Assembly: GCA_016703425.1 (NCBI GenBank)
Contig: JADJCA010000009.1
Location: 248,001 to 312,000 of the forward strand
Direction of reading: 5' to 3'
DNA: 64,000 nucleotides
Source: Myxococcales bacterium
GTDB taxonomy: Bacteria; Myxococcota_A; Polyangia; Polyangiales; Polyangiaceae
The notes under the pieces are model-generated. The model was not told the DNA's origin, ran no database searches, and worked only from the letters and a program-made list of their open reading frames with translations. Positions 54,720-62,459 of the stretch are shown here, in pieces. How positions within the stretch are numbered: the stretch's first letter is position 1; the number at the start of each line of letters is the position of its first letter. A program made the position numbers and the translations under genes.

Positions 54720-56522
54720 CTATTCGATGGTGACGCTGCTCTGTTTGCCGGCCGCTAGCTCGACCAGCTCCTTGCGGTTCGGCGGCGAGAGCTCGGCCAC
54801 AGTGACGGTCTTTTTGCCCGACGTGCCGAGCGGAACGCGGACGATCTCGCGGGGCCCGAACACCGGCATCGGCACTTCCAGGATCTGGAACTTCGAGGTC
54901 GACTTGGTCTCGACCACCAAGGTCGCTGGCCGCATCGCCAATTTGATGTCGAGCTCCACGTCCTGGTCGCCCGGCGCCACCGTTCGGACCTCCGGTTCGC
55001 AAGCGTCGTTGGCGCAGGTCAGCTTGATGGTGTGCGCGTCGCGACTCGCCGTGATGCGCTTGCCCGCTTCGATGCGCGGCACCGGCGTGCCGTCGAGCGT
55101 GAGCGTGACGCCGTAGGTCGGGAGCACCGAGCGAACGACGAGCTCACGCTCCGCCTTGGCCACAACGGCCGAAGCCACGGTCCGGACGACCGGCGGAGCC
55201 GGCAGCGGCGCTGTCGTCGGCGCGGAGGGCGGGGGCGGCGGCGTGGAAGGCGCGACCGCCAAGCTCGGCGCCGGCGCGTCGACGACGCGCGATGGGATGG
55301 GTTTCGCGGTCGCCGGCGGGCGCACGAAGAACCGGCTGCCGAAATAGCCGATGACAGCAAAGGTCACCATCACGGCCGCAATGGGGACGCCACGCCGCAA
55401 CGCGCGTTGCCGTGCATCGATGCGGCCTAGGCTCGACGCGCTGGCCAAGAGCGCGGGGTCGTTGGGCGCGTACGCCAACGCGCGGTTGGTGTACGAGGCC
55501 GCGTCCATGTGGCGTCCTTCGCGACGGGCGTCGGTGCCCAGCTTCGCGAGACGCGGGACGAGCTCCTCTTCTAGCTTCGCCGAGCATTCTTGCGGCGCGT
55601 CGAAGTAGTCCGCCAAGAGCGCCTTCGTGTCACTCACGCCGACGCGAGCGAGCTCGCTCACGATGGCGTCGCGCATCGCGTTGGCGCCGGCGAAGCGATC
55701 CTTGGGCTCACGCGCCAATGCCCCGTCGAGGATCGTCGACCACGCCCGCCCGACCTTGGGCCGCTCCCGCTCGGCACTCGGGTAAACGCCCTCGAGGACG
55801 CGACGGAGCACCTGCGCGGGGTTGGCGCCTTCAAACGGCAAATGACCGACCATGCACTCGTAGAGCAAGACGCCGAGGCCGAAAACGTCAGCGCGCGCGT
55901 CGACCTCGCCGCCTTCGATTTGCTCGGGAGCCATGTGCGCCGGGCTGCCCAAGACCTGGCCGGTGGACGTGACGCCCTGCGCGTCGAGCAGCTTGGCGAT
56001 GCCAAAATCGGTGAGCTTGACGCGAACCCTTTCGGGGAGCGTGGCGCCTTCCGCGAAGGCCTTGTGCTCGAGGATCACGTTCTCCGGCTTGATGTCGCGG
56101 TGAACGACCCCCTCGGCGTGCGCGTGGGCCAGCGCGCCCAATAGCTCGACCGCGAGCGACGCCGCGACCTCCGGTGGCAGCTCGCCGCCGTCTTTGAGGA
56201 TCTTGCGCAGCGTCGCCCCCCGCAAGAGCTCGACGACGAGGTATTGCTCGGGCTCGTCGTCGGCGGAGACGTCGAAGACCTCGACGATGTTCGGGTGACG
56301 CAGCTTGGCGACGGCGTGCGCCTCCCCGCGAAAGCGAACGGCGACCTCCGTGGATTCGCGGAGGTGCGGATGAATGACCTTCACGGCGACATCCCGCGCG
56401 AGGCGGTGATCGCGAGCGCGGTAGACGGTCGCCATGCCACCGTGACCGATCTCTTCGATGACCTCGTATTTCCCGAGCTCCGGGAGCCGTGGCGAACGAG
56501 ATCGCGCGGGCGGCGCGAACAT
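54720..56522 (-). CDS. Receptor-type Ser/Thr protein kinase (PknB-like)
   Basis: 600 residues from ATG 56522; the frame open to 56816 is the neighbour's shadow. Kinase domain ~18-290: P-loop 'GHGGMATVYRA' (26-36), Lys48 in 'VAVKVIHPHL', catalytic loop 'HRDIKPENVI' (141-150), 'DFGIAKLL' (172-179), 'SPAHMAPEQ' activation loop end. Residues ~330-375 contain TPR-like 'ASYTNRALAYAPNDPALLAS'. Transmembrane helix 379-396. Residues 410-600 are extracytoplasmic with PEGA-like beta segments ('GVTLTLDGTPVPRIEAGKRI'). A membrane kinase that senses the envelope; a gene for a small membrane protein lies just upstream. Confidence 0.94.
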   Translation of the reverse strand: MFAPPARSRSPRLPELGKYEVIEEIGHGGMATVYRARDHRLARDVAVKVIHPHLRESTEVAVRFRGEAHAVAKLRHPNIVEVFDVSADDEPEQYLVVELLRGATLRKILKDGGELPPEVAASLAVELLGALAHAHAEGVVHRDIKPENVILEHKAFAEGATLPERVRVKLTDFGIAKLLDAQGVTSTGQVLGSPAHMAPEQIEGGEVDARADVFGLGVLLYECMVGHLPFEGANPAQVLRRVLEGVYPSAERERPKVGRAWSTILDGALAREPKDRFAGANAMRDAIVSELARVGVSDTKALLADYFDAPQECSAKLEEELVPRLAKLGTDARREGRHMDAASYTNRALAYAPNDPALLASASSLGRIDARQRALRRGVPIAAVMVTFAVIGYFGSRFFVRPPATAKPIPSRVVDAPAPSLAVAPSTPPPPPSAPTTAPLPAPPVVRTVASAVVAKAERELVVRSVLPTYGVTLTLDGTPVPRIEAGKRITASRDAHTIKLTCANDACEPEVRTVAPGDQDVELDIKLAMRPATLVVETKSTSKFQILEVPMPVFGPREIVRVPLGTSGKKTVTVAELSPPNRKELVELAAGKQSSVTIE

Positions 56523-56532
56523 TCCTAGGAGT

Positions 56533-57315
56533 CTATAGCGGTTTTGGGCTCGTGTCGTCGGTCGCTTGGCTTTTGGCCATGTGCGCCGCGAGCTCGCCAT
56601 GGAAGGAGCGAAACGCGCTCTCGCCGGGCCAAGCTGGCGCCCCGGCGAGGAGGCGCGCCGCGTGGGCGCGGTCGCCCGCGTCAATGGCCACGATGGCCTC
56701 GCCATAGAGCATCGCCCAGTGGACCAGCGGCGAGTTCTTGGCAGCGCGCCTGAGCGAGCGCAGGTCGTCTTGGCGACTCCGATGCGCGAAGGCCCGGGCA
56801 AGCGCGGCGACGCCACGCCGGAGCGCCACCACGCGCCGATTCACCCAAAAACCTGCCTTCGGCCGGGGCAACGCCTCGAGCATGTCGGCCTGCATGAGAG
56901 AGCGCGCCTGCTCGCCTTCGAAGGTGTCGAGCAAGGTGTCGAGCACGAGCCTTTGCTCCACCGCCGCGTCCCACGCGGGCCCGCGCGCCGCCCGCCCTAG
57001 CGCGCGCCGCGCCGCCGCCACGAAGCCATGCGACGCGTAGGCCGTCGCGACGAGCATCGGGGTCGTGGTCTCGGGATGCACGAGGCGGCCCATGCTCGGG
57101 GCCCACGCGCCCAGAATCTCCTCGACGTCGCCGCTCCGAAGCAGGCGCATCATGCGCCGCCGTGCGAGCACCGCGGGAAGGAGCGAGAGCACAAGGACGA
57201 GCAAGATCGGCAGCGCCAGCCGAGGCTTGTCCCAGGCCATGCGCGCCAAGAGGCCCGCGCAGACCGCGCTCGCCAACATGGAGAAGAGGGAGAAGCCTCG
57301 AGGCACGCCGAACAT
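56533..57315 (-). CDS. Membrane protein with two N-terminal helices, unknown function
   Basis: 260 residues. Two hydrophobic helices at ~8-26 and ~33-50 (LALPILLVLVLSLLPAVLAR), followed by an Arg/Ala-rich helical cytoplasmic part ('MRLLRSGDVEEILGAWAPSM', 'AVEQRLVLDTLLDTFEGEQA', 'ALARAFAHRSRQDDLRSLRR') that reads like TPR-type repeats. Ten bases separate its stop from the kinase start, so it is probably co-transcribed with and may assist the kinase. No family recognised. Confidence 0.7.
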   Translation of the reverse strand: MFGVPRGFSLFSMLASAVCAGLLARMAWDKPRLALPILLVLVLSLLPAVLARRRMMRLLRSGDVEEILGAWAPSMGRLVHPETTTPMLVATAYASHGFVAAARRALGRAARGPAWDAAVEQRLVLDTLLDTFEGEQARSLMQADMLEALPRPKAGFWVNRRVVALRRGVAALARAFAHRSRQDDLRSLRRAAKNSPLVHWAMLYGEAIVAIDAGDRAHAARLLAGAPAWPGESAFRSFHGELAAHMAKSQATDDTSPKPL

Positions 57316-57417
57316 CGAGCCAAGCCTAAACCGACTCGGCGTCCCCGTGTCCCTCGTCGTTCTCGCCTCCCTCGGATCCGACCGACTCGAAGGCGGTCGG
57401 GCGGAGCTCCGCGGGCG

Positions 57418-58155
57418 CTAGAGTCGGTTCGCCTTTCCGCCGTTCTGTCCCGCCATTCCGGCGGCGGCCACGAGCTCCCCGGTCAGCGTCATCGAGTCTT
57501 CTGAGAGCGGCGCCGACGCGGGACGAAGCGGCGAGAGCGCCGCCTCCTCTTCGTCATCGGGCCAGAGGGCGCCCGACGACGCCGGACAGCTGAGCTGAAG
57601 GACACAGAACGGCTGGCTTCGCTGGGACGGCGTCGACGCGCGCCGGCGTGGCAACGCGGGTCGGCTGCTCGCGGGAGTGGCGGCGGCGCTGTCGACGCCG
57701 CGAACGGCCGGCTCGTCGGCCTCCCAAGGACCGTTGGGCTCCATCCGCACGGGCGGAAGTGCACAGGCGCCGTCGGCGGTGTCCCGGTCGAGCGTCTCCG
57801 CCTCTGGCTCCTCCGCGACGATGGGCCGAAGCATCTTGGGGCGCTCCGACTTCATCGTCGGCGGCGCGGCCTCGATCTCGTCGGTTCGCGCATCGTCGAG
57901 CGGCGAGTGCGGGGCCATCCGCTCCTGGGCCCCGGCTCGAAGGCCGCCGTCGTCGTAGCTCGCGCTTCGAAGCGTGGCGTCGATGGGCAAGGGCAAGGGG
58001 CGTCGCTCGCGCACGCCGCTCTCGGCCATGCTGCGGAGCGTGATCTCGCGCTCGCCTTGCGGAGGCGGCGGCCACACGCGCGCCGCGGGGGCCGGCTTGC
58101 TAGCGGTCTCGGGCCGCACGAACAGGGACTGGAAACGGCGGATCATGGAATTCAT
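57418..58155 (-). CDS. Disordered Pro/Ala/Ser-rich protein, unknown function
   Basis: 245 residues from ATG 58155 (GGAG seven bases upstream, but this RBS is inside a hairpin). The first 15 residues are basic (MNSMIRRFQSLFVRPE); the rest is low-complexity, rich in Pro, Ala, Arg, Glu and Ser, with a short hydrophobic/Cys stretch 'PFCVLQLSCPASSGALWPDD' near residue 185. No signal peptide and no domain. Codon use is like that of its neighbours, which supports a real gene, but a function cannot be given. Confidence 0.5.
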   Translation of the reverse strand: MNSMIRRFQSLFVRPETASKPAPAARVWPPPPQGEREITLRSMAESGVRERRPLPLPIDATLRSASYDDGGLRAGAQERMAPHSPLDDARTDEIEAAPPTMKSERPKMLRPIVAEEPEAETLDRDTADGACALPPVRMEPNGPWEADEPAVRGVDSAAATPASSRPALPRRRASTPSQRSQPFCVLQLSCPASSGALWPDDEEEAALSPLRPASAPLSEDSMTLTGELVAAAGMAGQNGGKANRL

Positions 58156-58159
58156 GGGG

Positions 58160-58181
58160 GCACTCCAGACAACGGGAGTGC
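58160..58181 (-). promoter_or_regulatory. Hairpin that covers the ribosome binding site of the 58155 gene
   Basis: On the minus strand GCACTCC-N8-GGAGTGC (58181-58175 with 58166-58160) makes a perfect 7-bp stem, and the GGAG of the second arm is the ribosome binding site four to seven bases before the ATG at 58155. Folding would block translation unless it is opened by a protein, temperature or a partner RNA. Confidence 0.5.
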
Positions 58182-58408
58182 TTGCTAAGAGGATGCCAAC
58201 GGTCGCCAAAGGCCTCGCGCACGCGGCGGGGAGCGCTACCCGCCAATTTCCTGCGAGATTGGATGAGTTCGGCCTCAGCGGACGTGCGCAAAGATGCGAC
58301 TCTCGCAGACAGAAGGCCCTCGCCACCCCGAATTTTCGAGGACCTCCATGGCGTTTCACGATCCAACGGCGAGGGCGGCGCACATGTGGGCGCGCGCGAA
58401 GGAGCCTT

Positions 58409-59752
58409 CTAGAGGCGATCCTTGTCGCTGCCGCCCTTGTCTTTCCAGTCACCGATGCCGTGGCGCCGGAGGTACCCGCGCACGTGGGCGCGCTCCATGG
58501 CCGCCCGGCGCCCGATCTCGCTGACGTTGCCGCTGCACTCGGCGTAGAGCGCGGTGAAGTAGTCGCGCTCAAACTTGGCGAGGACCTCGCGCTTCGCGTC
58601 TTGGAACGTGCGACCACGGGTCGGGGTCGATTCGGCCGCCGAGCTGGTGAGGGGCGAGAGGTACTGCGCGATGTCGAGGGGGCCGTCTTTGCCGAAGGCC
58701 AACGCCACCGCGACCACGTTTCGAAGCTCGCGGACGTTGCCTGGCCAGTCATGGCGCATGAGGCGCTCGAGCGAGTCCGTCGGGATTCGGTCGTACGCAG
58801 TCTTGTCGCCCATGTCGCCGACCATGCGGCGCACCAAGAGCGGGATGTCCTCGAGCCGCTGGCGCAGCGCCGGCAACTCGACTTTGACCTGCGCGACGCG
58901 GAAATAAAGGTCGCTTCGGAAGTTGCCGTGGTTGACCTCGCGGACGAGATCGCGGCGCGTCGCGGCGAGCACGCGGACGTTCACGGGCCGGTAGGTGTTG
59001 GAGCCGACGGCCTTGATGCGCTGCTCGGCGAGGGCGCGAAGGAGCTTCGGCTGGACATCAACGGGGAGCTCACCGAGCTCGTCCAAGAAGATGGTCCCGC
59101 CGTCGGCTTCGACGAAGGGAGAAATGCGCTTCTCGACGGCGCCGGTGAACGAGCCTCGCTCGTGACCGAAAAGGGCGCTCTCGGCGAGCGACGGCGCGAT
59201 GGCGCCGCAGTCGACGACGATGAAAGGGCGATTGGCGCGGTTCGAGGCCTGGTGAATGGCCGCTGCGACGAGCTCTTTGCCGCAGCCCGTCTCGCCGGTG
59301 ATGAGGACCGTCAGATCCGTCGGGCCCGCCTTTCGCAGGCGCTCGAAGACGGCGCGCATGGCGGGGCTGTTGCCGACCACGGGGCCGAACGCGCCGACCT
59401 CGGGCACGTCGACCTGTTCCGGCTGCGCCGGCGTAAACTCCAGCATCGTGTCGCCGCACGTGATCCACGTGTGCTTGGTGAGGTAGACCTCACCGACGCG
59501 GGTATCGCCCACGAAGGAACCGTTGCGGGAGCCGAGGTCGCGGACGCGGACGCCCCGCTCGGTCGCGACGAGTTCCATGTGAACCGCACTCACCTTGCGA
59601 TCGTCGAGGACGAGATCACAAGCTTCGTTGCGGCCGACGACGAGCGTCTCCGGTCCGATCTCGAGCTTCGGTTTGTTCGCGTTCCCTTTCGAGACCTTTA
59701 CGGCCCCGCCGCGAACCTCCACCTTGCCCCGGGCGACAATGGTCTGCTCCAC
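58409..59752 (-). CDS. FHA-domain sigma-54-dependent transcriptional activator
   Basis: 447 residues. FHA domain ~30-105 ('VVGRNEACDLVLDDRKVSAVHMEL', 'DLGSRNGSFV'), which binds phosphothreonine, replaces the usual receiver. AAA+ domain ~125-355: Walker A 'GETGCGKE' (153-160), 'GSFTGA' (200-205) in place of GAFTGA, Walker B 'GTIFLDELGE', 'RSDLYFRVAQV' with Arg. C-terminal Fis-like helix-turn-helix ('GNVSEIGRRAAMERAHVRGY'). Proteins of this kind are activated by Ser/Thr kinases in myxobacteria; one such kinase is coded immediately upstream (59820-60863). Confidence 0.95.
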   Translation of the reverse strand: MEQTIVARGKVEVRGGAVKVSKGNANKPKLEIGPETLVVGRNEACDLVLDDRKVSAVHMELVATERGVRVRDLGSRNGSFVGDTRVGEVYLTKHTWITCGDTMLEFTPAQPEQVDVPEVGAFGPVVGNSPAMRAVFERLRKAGPTDLTVLITGETGCGKELVAAAIHQASNRANRPFIVVDCGAIAPSLAESALFGHERGSFTGAVEKRISPFVEADGGTIFLDELGELPVDVQPKLLRALAEQRIKAVGSNTYRPVNVRVLAATRRDLVREVNHGNFRSDLYFRVAQVKVELPALRQRLEDIPLLVRRMVGDMGDKTAYDRIPTDSLERLMRHDWPGNVRELRNVVAVALAFGKDGPLDIAQYLSPLTSSAAESTPTRGRTFQDAKREVLAKFERDYFTALYAECSGNVSEIGRRAAMERAHVRGYLRRHGIGDWKDKGGSDKDRL

Positions 59753-59819
59753 GGCCGCGTTGTACCACGATCGATTCTAGAAAAGCACGTTCGTTGACGA
59801 GGACGCGAACATCAGGCCG

Positions 59820-60863
59820 TTACCGGCCCTTGCGGCCGCCGCCATCCGTCTCTGACGAAGTCATCGTGTCGGCGAACGTGACCGCCGTCGCGTCTTCGTC
59901 AGGGATGCTCGCGGACCGCGGCCGGGGCTGCGGCACGCCGGCGGCCCCACCGGAGCCCATCGCGTCGAGCACCTTGCGCCACGCCGTAAGGGCCTCACTG
60001 GCCGTCTCGAAGCGCCGTTCGCGATCGCGAGCCATCATGCGCTCGAGGAAGCGCTCAATGACGACGGGCCATTCGTCGCCCGTGACGGACGCCAGCGACG
60101 GCGGCTCGCGGTCGAGTTTGAGCGCGATGAGGGTTAATGCGTTCGTCCCTTCGAACGGCAACCGGCCGCTGAGGGCGCGAAAGGCGACGGCCCCGAGGGC
60201 GTAGAGATCAGCGCGTTCGTCGACGCGCGCGGAGCCGCGGACCTGCTCAGGGGCCATGTAGGCGAAGCTGCCGAGCGTGGCGTCGAAGGCCGTCAGCGAG
60301 GGCTCTGTCTTGGGCTTGTTTCCGCGAGAACGAATCTTCGATACGCCGAAGTCGAGAATTCGGGTCCGCTCTTCGGTCTCGCCCGCCTGGATCTCCCGGA
60401 CCGTGAGCTTGCGCTTCTCGATGTAGAGGTTGGCGGGCTTGATATCGCGGTGAATGACGCCCGCCTTGTGGGCCGCCTCGAGTCCCTGAAGCGAGTCGTC
60501 GACGATGGGGCCCACCTCAGAAAACGCCAGGTAGTGCTCTCGGCGGAGGCGCTCATCAAGCGGCTCGCCGCTCAGGCGTTCGAAGGCGATCCACAGCCTG
60601 CCGCTTCGGTCCTTCCCTGCGCCCAGGATTCTGGCGACGTAGGGCGACTTGACCTGCGATGCGATGGTGGCCTCGCGCTGAAACCTGGCGACCAGATCGG
60701 GGTCTTGGGCCGCGCGCTCATGGAGCACCTTCAGCGCGACCTTCTCGCCGTTCTTGGCGTCGGCCTCGTACACGTCTCCCATCCCACCGGAACCGATGAG
60801 GCGTCTGACTTTGTACTGGCCCCCGACGACCTGACCGATCAGGGACCCTGATTCCGGCGGCAT
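59820..60863 (-). CDS. Soluble Ser/Thr protein kinase
   Basis: 347 residues from ATG 60863. Kinase domain ~16-285: P-loop 'GSGGMGDVYEAD' (24-35), Lys45, 'HRDIKPANLYIE' (138-149), 'DFGVSK' (171-176), 'AYMAPEQVRG' and 'ERADLYALGAVAFRALSGRL'. The tail is Ser/Thr/Pro-rich with 'PDEDATAVTFADTMTSSETD', a plausible phospho-target for FHA domains. There is no transmembrane helix, so it is cytoplasmic, unlike the kinase at 54720. The FHA-sigma54 gene follows 67 bases downstream on the same strand, suggesting a kinase-regulator pair. Confidence 0.94.
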   Translation of the reverse strand: MPPESGSLIGQVVGGQYKVRRLIGSGGMGDVYEADAKNGEKVALKVLHERAAQDPDLVARFQREATIASQVKSPYVARILGAGKDRSGRLWIAFERLSGEPLDERLRREHYLAFSEVGPIVDDSLQGLEAAHKAGVIHRDIKPANLYIEKRKLTVREIQAGETEERTRILDFGVSKIRSRGNKPKTEPSLTAFDATLGSFAYMAPEQVRGSARVDERADLYALGAVAFRALSGRLPFEGTNALTLIALKLDREPPSLASVTGDEWPVVIERFLERMMARDRERRFETASEALTAWRKVLDAMGSGGAAGVPQPRPRSASIPDEDATAVTFADTMTSSETDGGGRKGR

Positions 60864-61104
60864 CGCGCAGTCTCCGACTCTAGCAGGGGCCCATCGCTTC
60901 CCCAAAGAGCTTTCTTGGTCATTCGAAGGTCCCGCTTGCACATGTAACGGCGCGACCGGGCCGCCGCGGGGAAAAAAAGGGGGCGAAGTCCTGGACGAGG
61001 CGTGCGCCCGCCCCGGAGCGTCCTCGTTGAATCACGACCGACGGCCCCCAAGTAAGGAGTCGCCGGATGGCGGAGGCCACCTCAGCCAAGAGAGGACACT
61101 AGCG

Positions 61105-61545
61105 GTGGCGACCCTGGGTGACTACCTTACGGGCCGCATGCGAACCGAAAAGGACGTCGAAGCTTATCTCAGTCAGATGCATCGGACGTTTGAGACGGTC
61201 GAAGGCGAAAAGGGGACATTCCTCGTCCACTCGAGCCCTTCGATGCCGTCCATCGTCGTTCGCGTTGATCCGCCGCTCGTCGTGGTGCGGGTTCGTATCG
61301 CCGATGCCCGAAGCGCCAACGTGTCCTTGCTGCGGAAGCTCCTCGAGTACAACGCCGAGGGCTTGGTCCACACGGCCTACGGCCTCGAGAAGGAGCACAT
61401 CGTCCTCTCGAGCGCCCTTGAGCTCGAGAACCTCGACATGAACGAGCTCCAAGCGACGCTCGACGAGGTCGACCTCGCGCTCGCGCAACAGGTGCCGCTC
61501 TTGGCGCGCCTCGTTCGCCCCGAATCCATTCCTCCCCGCGCGTAA
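61105..61545 (+). CDS. YbjN-like / type III chaperone-fold protein
   Basis: 146 residues from GTG 61105 (AGAGG upstream); TTG 61027 is the alternative. 'DVEAYLSQMHRTFETVEGEK', 'PPLVVVRVRIADARSANVSL' and 'NAEGLVHTAYGLEKEHIVLS' give an alternating alpha/beta pattern as in YbjN and CesT-like small chaperones. 'LLRKLLEYNAEGLVHTAYGL' in particular resembles YbjN. Acidic, no signal. It is coded 68 bases before pspA and likely acts in the same stress response. A role in type III secretion is possible by fold but not supported by its place. Confidence 0.68.
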   Translation: MATLGDYLTGRMRTEKDVEAYLSQMHRTFETVEGEKGTFLVHSSPSMPSIVVRVDPPLVVVRVRIADARSANVSLLRKLLEYNAEGLVHTAYGLEKEHIVLSSALELENLDMNELQATLDEVDLALAQQVPLLARLVRPESIPPRA

Positions 61546-61613
61546 GCACGCGGCTCTCGTCACGGTTCGCGCCCGATCACGTCGTCACACGCTCACCCCT
61601 CCGGAACAAGGCC

Positions 61614-62459
61614 ATGGGAATTTTCGCGCGGCTCGCCCAGCTCATCAAATCGAACCTCAACGACCTCATCAGCAGCTCCGAAGACCCGGAGAAGATGTTG
61701 AACCAGGTCGTTCTGGACATGAACACGCAGCTCATCGAAGCGAAAAAGCAGGTCGCTGCTTCCATCGCCGACGAGAAGCGGCTCATGAAGCAGATGGAGC
61801 AGGAGATGGCCAGCGCGGCCGAATGGGAGCGCCGCGCCATGATGGCGTTGAAGGCCGGCAACGAGGAGCTGGCGAAAGACGCGCTGGCCCGCAAGAAGGA
61901 GCACGACTCGCTCGCCACGGCCTACAAGGAGCAGTGGGAGAAGCAGAAGGCAGCCGTCGATCAATTGAAGCGTGCGCTCCGCATGCTCAACAGCAAGATC
62001 GAGGAAGCGAAGCGGAAGAAGAACGTCCTCATCGCCCGGAAGAAGCGAGCCGAGGCGCAGAAGGCCATTCAAGAGACGATGAGCGGTCTCAAGGATCAGA
62101 GCGCCTTCGAGACCTTCGATCGCATGGCGCAGAAGGTCGATCAGCTCGAAGCCGAGGCGGAAGCCGGGGCCGAGCTATCCGAGGAGTACACGGGCGACGT
62201 CCTGGCGTCGAAGTTCAAGGACCTTGAGAAGTCGTCGGAGGCCGATGAAGAACTCTTGGCGCTGAAGCGCAAGATGGGGCTCGCGCCACCGGAGGCGCCC
62301 AAGGCGGAAGCGCCGAAGGCCGCGGCCGGCGCCCGCGTCGACGCCAGCCCCGAGGCTAAGCAGGCGGAGCTCACCCGCGCCGAACAAGAGGAGCTCGCGG
62401 CGGCGCTCGAAGAGCTCGAAGCCGAGCAGGTCGCGCAGCAGCGCAAAGCGGGTTCATGA
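61614..62459 (+). CDS. pspA: PspA/IM30 family membrane-stress protein
   Basis: 281 residues. 'MGIFARLAQLIKSNLNDLIS' is the amphipathic N-terminal helix, then 'SSEDPEKMLNQVVLDMNTQL', and helices ~40-185 are one long coiled coil. Residues ~225-281 add an Ala/Glu-rich tail longer than in E. coli PspA (222 residues). PspA binds stressed inner membranes and keeps the proton-motive force. Its stop overlaps the start of a P-type Ca2+-ATPase gene (ATGA), so the two are produced together. Confidence 0.94.
   Translation: MGIFARLAQLIKSNLNDLISSSEDPEKMLNQVVLDMNTQLIEAKKQVAASIADEKRLMKQMEQEMASAAEWERRAMMALKAGNEELAKDALARKKEHDSLATAYKEQWEKQKAAVDQLKRALRMLNSKIEEAKRKKNVLIARKKRAEAQKAIQETMSGLKDQSAFETFDRMAQKVDQLEAEAEAGAELSEEYTGDVLASKFKDLEKSSEADEELLALKRKMGLAPPEAPKAEAPKAAAGARVDASPEAKQAELTRAEQEELAAALEELEAEQVAQQRKAGS

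Noticed and set aside
57974..59797. 607-residue open frame on the plus strand
   Set aside because: Antisense to the FHA-sigma54 activator, whose Walker and FHA motifs are unmistakable.
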